Source: Amphiura filiformis
Taxonomy: Eukaryota; Echinodermata; Ophiuroidea; Amphilepidida; Amphiuridae
Reading direction: 5' to 3'
Length of the DNA stretch: 64,000 nt
Assembly (NCBI RefSeq): GCF_039555335.1
Contig: NC_092642.1
Span: 62,289,776-62,353,775 of the forward strand
In this document: positions 44,085 to 53,000 of the stretch, piece after piece
Layout of the letters: each line of letters starts with the position of its first letter
How positions within the stretch are numbered: the stretch's first letter is position 1
Program-made: the position numbers and the translations under genes
The notes under the pieces: model-generated
The model's input: only the letters and a program-made list of their open reading frames with translations
What the model was told of the DNA's origin: nothing
The model's database searches: none

Positions 44085-47000
44085 CTATATACAACAAACA
44101 TGACAAGGAAAAAATCACGTAGTTTACAACTATTATCTAAAGGGTTCAAAAGAAATAACTCCCCCTAAAATTACAAAACATTTCTTTGCATAACTTGACA
44201 TACATTTGGTCAATTTAAAAGATTTAAAAACCTGTGAATAGAAGAATAATTTTGCTACCCTCTCAATTTTCTTTTTTTTAAAAATCATTTTTGTTGGTTA
44301 AAATTCATCACATTCTCCAAAAATGATGCTTTCAGAAAAAGTTGCACTTTTCAACATCCTATACATGTAATGTACAAAAACGTTCTCGATATCAATGTGA
44401 TCAATGTTTTGATTGATTTAATTGTTAGTTTATTTTCTTAAATTTTATGTATCCGATTACTCAGTCACCCGTGCAATCATCTTTCAGCATAAAACAATGA
44501 TTCATTGACATTAATTTTGACATAAATGGAGTTTTCAGTCGGTGTTTCAAAAATGGTAAAATCACTATAGGAGTAGAAATAACGTTTGTAGATGATGCTT
44601 ATTTCTTTCGTTGGCTAGAAGAGATGAAAAATTTACTTGCAAATGGTAGACTGAAACAGTTGCAAAGGTCTATAACAACGGCTCTCTTGAATAACGCGTA
44701 CATGACAAAGAAGAAATGGCCAACAGATATTGGAGGTTGGAGGTCAGCATCCAGCCATTTAACTGCATGCAGCCAATCGCTTGTGGCCACGTCATGAGTG
44801 TTAAACCTTTATCCAAGAAATCCACCATTTTAAATCAAAATGCATCTGCTGCAACCGACTCAATACAGGTACATGTTCACCCTTTTGGTCAAATGTATGC
44901 GTGGAGAGCTTATTTCTCATTCCTAGTGATTTTATCATTTTGAAACCACTGCTGATTAAAAGTTTCGAAGAAAATCTCATTTTACGTGAAAATTAAGTTC
45001 AACAAATCTTTGTTTTGCACAGAATGATGGGTGCATGGGTGCCTGACTGATCAGAGACAGAAAGGTGAAGGAAAAAACTAAGAATTAAATCAACCTTAAC
45101 ATTAATATCGAGAACGTTTTGCACATAATGTGGTAAAGCATCATTTTTGGAAAATGTGATTATTTTTGACCAAAAATATTGTTTTTGCAAATGAAACAAC
45201 TTTGGGAGGGTTGCAAAACGATTCCTCTATTCATAGCTTTTTGAATTTTTCAAATCAACAAAATGTACGTCAAGTTGTGCAAAGAAATGTTTTGTACTTT
45301 TAGGGGGGGGGGGAGTTATTTCTTTTGAACCCTGTATTTACTCAATACACTCACCATGATCAGCTAGTAATAGGTGGGACTTGATGGGACAATGGTACAT
45401 TGATATAGAATGTAGTACACACAGCTGCGCGCAGCACTTTTGCGCTTTGCGTATTGCGTGACTGACGCTCGCTTTTGTGAATTCACGCAGATTACAAAAA
45501 CTTTACGAAAAGCCTCAATGTTCCTTCGGATGCGTGTTAGATATTGTAAATTAAAGATTTGAATCAATCTATAATTAAAGACAGAGATACAAACAATTTA
45601 TCGCGTCTGATGTCACTGTCAATTACGATCCTTGATTGGTTTACACAGGTTAATCAGCGCGTAAAAGGAAGACCGATCTATCTGGTGCTGATCGGAGAAA
45701 AGGAATAGCAGCAAATGGCGAAAAATACGTACTTTTACAAGGCAAAAAGCAGCTTTTCTAGGCATTGTGTACATGGTGCCTTCGCCAAAAAAAAAAAGTT
45801 TTCCACTATAAAGGCCTAACTTTTGAGATGGTTTGAATGTTTCAAGGTGCAAAATTAACAATACGGCGCCCGGTTATAAATCCGCGTTCAGTAAGTCATC
45901 ATCACGACACTTGTAAACAAACCGTGTTCGAGTTTGATTGACAGATGACGTCAGACGCGATAAATTGTCTTTATCTTTGTCTTTCATTATAATGCCAATG
46001 CCTATGGGCGAAACGAATCCCCTCACTCAAGTGTAGCAGGTGTGCGGATTGAGTAAAAAGATAATTATCAAAGGATGAGGGGGGGGGGGGATACAAATTG
46101 GACAGAATCTATGACCAGATTATTTCAAAATGGCAACTTACAGATGTAGCAACGTCATCACAGCCACCAAGGACTGCCGACATCTAGAAACAGTACAGTC
46201 ATTGCAGAGTGAACAAGGTTCCTGACAGCGGCGTAGCTGGGTTTTTTTACAAGGCTTATTGATAAGCTACGCCACTGGTTCCTGATAGGAATTGAAATGT
46301 ATCGAGTTAACGCAACCAGGATCAGCTCCCCGAGTTCCGTACGGGTTACAACGAGACTATTAGCAGTAAGTTCCTTGTCCAGGGGAATTTCACGCTAACT
46401 CAAATTTTCCACGAGAGCGTACTAGGCACCGCCAGGGTTCGAACCCGCAACCTCTAGCACCATAGTCGAACGCCTTAACGATTGAGCTAACTTGACTTGA
46501 ATTGATATGTTTAGATACATTTCAAACCAATTCGCAAAGCAATATTATCTGCTTTCGTGAGAGTTGTTTTTAATGCTTTCAGCTGAGCGCAAAAATGAGA
46601 ATTGATTTAAAACTCATTCACATACTAGTAGCTTCTCCTCAATTTTCATTCATAATGGTTTCACGTCTACAATCGCGTTTGTAAATCCTATATACCTGTG
46701 ATCCAAACATGGGTGAGCTGTCCGCCTCAATGATGCAACGTTCTACCCACTGGTCACCGCTGCCTTGTATAATGATGCCAGAAATGTTGACTTTCTGGTT
46801 CCAAGTAACTCCTATCGAATTTGAAGGCGGTGCATCCCAATAACTTCCATTATGAAGTCTTGCAAAATTCTTGGAGGCAATGTTATAAGAGACGAAGATC
46901 TGTCCCTCATAAATTTGTTGACTTTCCATTCCGAGCGGTTTGACGCAACCTGTGACATTCAGAAATATATATACTCATTGGTGAGATTGCAAATATGAAT

Positions 47001-50000
47001 CTACATTATTCAAAATGACGGCCTATAAATTATTCGGCCTAGCAAGGTGTAAGGGTGAGATGAAATAAAGCATAAATTTTATTATTCGTCATTTATGTTA
47101 AGGGGTGTTTGTGAAGTCTGATGGTGTCAGATGCAACGTAGCAAGTTTTAATAAAAGTAAGTTCCAGAAACGATCTAATTCCCACGCCCTGCAAAATATG
47201 TGAATCGTCATCTTAATTTTTTTGTACTTGGCCGCTGAAGCACTACTGGTATTAAGCAGTCTCAACTTTAATGGGGACCTGCACAGTGAAGTCACATCCG
47301 TATCTTAACTAAACGTCCCAAGTGTGAATTTATAGCTGCTTTTATGTATCACTTACCGCACTCTTGAGTATTCTCGCATCCTAGTATTTCCATTCTCAGA
47401 GCACAGTCTGAGATCGTTATCTGATTACCATTAGCCAGGTCCTTTGTTATTTCCATACAATCTTGTGGTTGTACACGTATAACACTTGTAATCACTGGTC
47501 TCTCAAACATGAGCGTCGTGTGTGATTCGGGATCGTCAATCCAAGCAGATTCCTATAGTGAATAAATGTATTAAGAGTGAATTTACTTATGAGGCGATCA
47601 TAGGAAATTTTATTTAAAAGGGCCTCATTCAGGTGGACAGTGCATACCTGTGTATATATAATGACAAGAAGAAACACTTCGACGTTTTCTTTACTTAGAA
47701 ATCACCAAGAATAATTATATTAGTCATTCTTCAGATTATTAGTTGCTGTTTTGAGCAAGAAATAATAAACATGTTGGTTAATTTCTTAATTGGTTAATAC
47801 TTCAGAAGATACAATTCCTCTCGTTTGTAGGGCGCTATGCATCATTTCGACGATATCGAAGCCTTCTTCTTCTTCTTCAGATTACGGCTCAACACTCCAG
47901 GTGGAGAAAAGCGAGTCGGATATTGTGTGTGCGCTAGTGCTTGATACTTGCTACTGGAAGTGGTTCTGTAGCTGTTGTTTACATGCTTTTGGATCTTCTA
48001 TGCTGATGATTTGTTGTGGTAAATTATTCCAGTCTATGAGAGTCCTAGGTATGAATGAGTATTTAAAACAGTCTTTTGAGGAGTATAGTTCTATAAATGA
48101 CTTGGTATGTGACCTCCTGGTGGCGCGCTTGACCGGGTGCAGCAGCTTTCGAACTGGTATGGATAAGTAACCCTCGTAGGCCTTTTGGAAGACAGTCAGA
48201 CGAGCGATCTTTCTTCTCTCCGCTAGTGTTCTCCAGTTTAAAGTTCGTAATCATGACAGATACACTGCTGCTGCTTTTCTCTCATGACAGATACACTGCT
48301 GCGCCTATCGTAATCTCTCTTGACAAAGCGGGCTGCTCGTTTTTGTACGGCTTCTATCTGGTGGATTTGGGCTGCTGTGTGTGGATCCCATACTGCTGCA
48401 CAATACTCAAGTGTTGAACGATAAGCCAGATCTTTAATGTCTTCAGTGCACCCGTGTAAATTTCTTTTTGTAAAGCCCAATGATCTGTTCCCCCTTGCTG
48501 TCATGTGGTCAATGTGTTTGTTCCATTTCATATTATTTGTAATTTCGACACCCAAATATGAGTGCGAGTCTGTTTCCTGGAGGGTGGCTCCATCCAGTAA
48601 ATATGTATGAGTTCTCGGGGTATGTGAATGTGTTATTTTCAAGGTAAAACATTTTTCACAATTAAATTTTATTTGCCATGTGTGCTCCCACTCAACTAGT
48701 CGGTCAAGGTCAGTCTGTAAGAGGTATGCGTCTTTGTCACCAGAAATGGTTCTGTAGATCACGCAATCGTCTGCGAATAATCGTACATTGGAGGTGAGAT
48801 TGTCAGGTAGATCGTTGATGTACAGTAAAAATAGCAACGGACCAAGCACAGTGCCTTGCGGAACGCCGGATTTGACACTGGTCCAGTCCGAGCATTCACC
48901 TCCTATAACTACCCTCTGCTTCCGGAGCATCAGGAAGTTAGAAATCCAGTCGTAAGTCGGTCCTCGTATTCAGTAATGGTCAAGTTTCAGCATAAGTCTT
49001 TTGTGTGGCACCACATCAAAAGCTTTGCTGAAATCCATAATCACAACGTCCGTCTGTCCTTTTTTGTCCAAAGTTTTCACAAAGTCGTAGGTCGTAAGTA
49101 TCAGCTGGGACTCGCACGAACGATTACGGCGAAAGCCATGTTGAAAGTCAGTCAAAATCTCGTGCTTGTCTAAATGGAGCATGATGTTCGAATGAAGTAC
49201 ATGCTCCATTACCTTGCAGCAAATAGACGTCAGAGAAACCGGTCTATAGTTGGAAGGCTTCGTGCGGTCCCCTTTCTTGAAGATGTTCGCGCAGATTGCC
49301 TGTCTCAAGAGAATGTCTAAAGATGGGGGTCAAGGCTGGAGCGATTTCAACAGCCCCCATCTTTATTATGCGTGCCGGCACGCCGTCGGGTCCTGTCGCT
49401 TTCCCGGGGTCAAGGTCGGTCAACAACTTCACCACACCTTTAACAGTGATGTTTATATCTGGCATACGAGTTACATTTTGTTTGTTTATCTTTGGCATGT
49501 TGGTAATATTCTCCTGTGTGAATACTGATTCAAACTGCTGGTTCAATATGTTGGCTTTTTTGTTGTTATCCGACACCAACTGACCATTTAATTTCAGGGT
49601 TGAAATACCAAAAGAGTCAGTTTTTAGACTCTTTATAAAAGCCCAGAATTTCTTGTTGGAAACAGCACATAATATAATTTCGGAACTTACCACGTGTCAG
49701 ACGGTTCACAAACTTCCTTAGGGAACGAAATGTTTCCCAATATTCGGAAGAGTCTGACTCCTTAGCACGATTGTAGGCTTTGTGCTTTTTCCTAAGGGCA
49801 CTTTTGGTCTTACGATGAAGCCATGGTATGTTCTTTAACTAGAAGACATCATCTTCGAGGGAATATTTGCATCCATTAAAGCAGTTATCCTATTTTTTGA
49901 AATCAGTCCATAGCTCATCCACAGATACAAGGTCATGAGCAATATCTTCAAAATCATTACTGATTTCACAGAGGTCATTTTTGATTGCCTCCCAATTAGC

Positions 50001-53000
50001 CTTGTTGTAAAGAAACACTTTTCTAGGCTTACTTCTGTTGATGATGGGATTTGTGTTGATGGTAATCAGGGAAATGCCATCATAATCACTCATGCCCGGT
50101 AATACCGAGACTTTCTCTACCAGGGTAGGGTTTGAAGCAAAAACAGGTCCAAAATATTTGCTCCACGTGTGGGCTTTCTAACCATTGGTCTAGCCCAAAT
50201 TCATTTGAAATATCAATCAGACTACGGCATAAGCCAGGTTTCGGGCACTTGGGCAATATGGCCTGGTTTTCCCAATCGATATGGGATAAATTAAAATCGC
50301 TCCCAGTCATATGTTGTGCCCCTTTGTCAAATCGATTTTTGACAATGATGTTTGTAGGCGTTCAAGGACCTCGCTACCTGGCTTATAAAAGGCTCCGACA
50401 AGGATAGACTTAGACCCAACAATTTCTAATTGAGCCCAAAGGATCTCACATTGTTCATCCAAGTCCACCCGATGTGAGGCTATGAGATCACTCTTCATGG
50501 CGATAAAAACACCGCCATGAGACCTGTCATTATCGCCTAGTGGCCTATCTTTTCTAATGACAGTGTATCCCGTTGGGACGATCTCACTATTACTCACACC
50601 TTCAAATAACCAAGATTCCGTGCCGATTAGGGTATCTGGTTGATGAGTGTCAAGGCATATGGCTAGTTCGGCCACTTTGTTTTTTACGCTTTGGAAATTT
50701 ATTACCATCACCTTCATCTGCTTGGATTTTTTAGGACAGTTTGGACGTGATTTGTCAGACCATTTGGTACGTTTTCCACCTGTATGCGTACTATCGGAAC
50801 ATTTTGTATTTATGGGCGACGATGTTGCAAGAGGTGGATTGGCAGCAATTGGGGTTTTGATGTCCTCTTCACTACTGATAGAAGACAGTGTGCCAACTTT
50901 AGCCTACTTTATTTTATATTCTTAAACCGGGAATGTTCAATGTTATTTGATTACCGGAGGAGTGAGCCTAAGGTAGAAACAATCGAAGCAACGAATCCGT
51001 GGATCCCATACAAACTCACCAGACTAGAATTGACGCTCTCGAAGTTTCGTCCATTAATCTGCACTTTGATAAAGTCGTGGTGTATCCAATGTTGCTTAAA
51101 TCCTTGTATTATGATCCCTGACACTCTCTTCCCAAACCCAACATACACCTGTACCCAAGGGTTGGTATCGCTACTATCAGGCACCCAATATCGACCATGG
51201 TCTAGCCTGACTCTTTGTGCGCTATGTTTTTGTTCAATTGTATTGGTATTCGAGTTGATGATTTTATAGGTTCCACGAGATGAAACTGCAATTCTTCTAT
51301 CCTTGATATCATGGCTTTCCATTCCAAGCGCATGCGGAGTTGTACATCCTAGTAGAATGAAACAAAAATAAATCATTTCGAAAATTATTCTGAACTATAT
51401 AGCTTTGGAACCGAAACTCAGAAGATTTCACATATATATTTGCAAATATGGGAAGCACGGTGGCCCAATGGTTAGGGCGCAAGCTTCATAATCGAAAGGC
51501 TGCGGGTTCGAGCCCTACCACAGCCAGTGTGTTGCGTCCTTGAGCAAGATAGCTTAATTCCCAATTGCTTCACTCCACCCAGGTGTAAAATGGGGAGCTG
51601 CTGGGGTACACAATCTAAGTCGCTGCGAGTACCTGCGCATCAGTTGCTGACTTGGTGAAGCGGAAACGATTCTGATATATCCTAATGGCAGAGGAATAAT
51701 TGTTGAAGTGTGCTGATAATTAGGCCATGCCTAGCTGAAGCGCACGTTAAATCAAACAACATTTATTTATTTATTTTAAGTAATGCATTTTGTTACTTTT
51801 CTCACCTGCGATCTGCCCACTAGAACATCTAGTGTGTTGTGTAACAGTCACCTTTTCAGTTATCGCTGAGTCCGATGTCTCGACGGTGGTCATATTGTTT
51901 GTTTTAGGGCTAGTTGTTGTCATGGTGATAGTATTATGGCTAGTTGCTGTCTTAGTGGTAGTCCTAGGGCTAGTTGCGGTCATGGTGGCAGTCTTAGGGC
52001 TAGTTGTGGTGTTAGTGGTAGTCTTAGAGCTAATTGCGGTGTTAATGGTAGTCTTACGGATAGTTGCGGTCATGGTGGTAGTCTTGGGGCTAGTTACGGT
52101 GTTAGTGGTAGTCTTAGGGCTAGCTGCGGTATTGTTGGTAGTCTTAGAGCTAGTTACATCTGAAATCAATTATTATACGACACTTATTAGAATGTGAACA
52201 AATATCTTTGTGTTTCCGCATACCGACGAATGGCATATTACTATAAACCAGCACTTACAGGATGCATCAAAATGATTGGTACCAATCAGTTTCGGTGGTT
52301 ATTGAAAATAGAAAGATTCGAGCCAGGTTTACCAACTTGGTGTGGGGAACAAGACAAAGACAAGATAAAAACTAATGCAGTAAAAACCATGAATGTACAC
52401 TGTTGCTGCACTAGTAAAAATCCAAAACCACAGGGATAGTAGACAAACATAAATACAAATACAACCGACGTTTCAAGCAGATAAACTGCCCTTCCTCAGG
52501 GACAAACAACAAAAAATATATACAGCGAATAATTGAATCTAGTTACAAGTGATAGCAAGCATAAAAAATAATAAAATCATAGCAAATAATTAAACCAAGG
52601 TAGCAAGTAAAAAGAAAGAGAGCAAGGTATACCAACTTGATGTGGGGAAACAAAATACAGACTAGACGGTATGCAGAGGGGGACAAAAACAACAAAAGTA
52701 GGCATTGGCATAGAAATTACCAATTCCAAGGCCTACAGAAGTGTTAGACCTGCAAAAACAACACGGATCAATAGGAACACAAAAGTGCACTGGAACAAGT
52801 GATGAAAATCACTATGCGCATAAACAGACATAGAGAACCAAACAACCAATGTAGGTACAGGCAAAGTTCGATGACCAAAAATTGCCAATTAGCCCACAGA
52901 AGTGTCAGGAAAACAGTACAAAAGTGTACAATGATGAAAATCACTGTGCACATAAGCAGACCAAACAGACAACAACAAAAAAACGACGTTTCGAGCAGAT

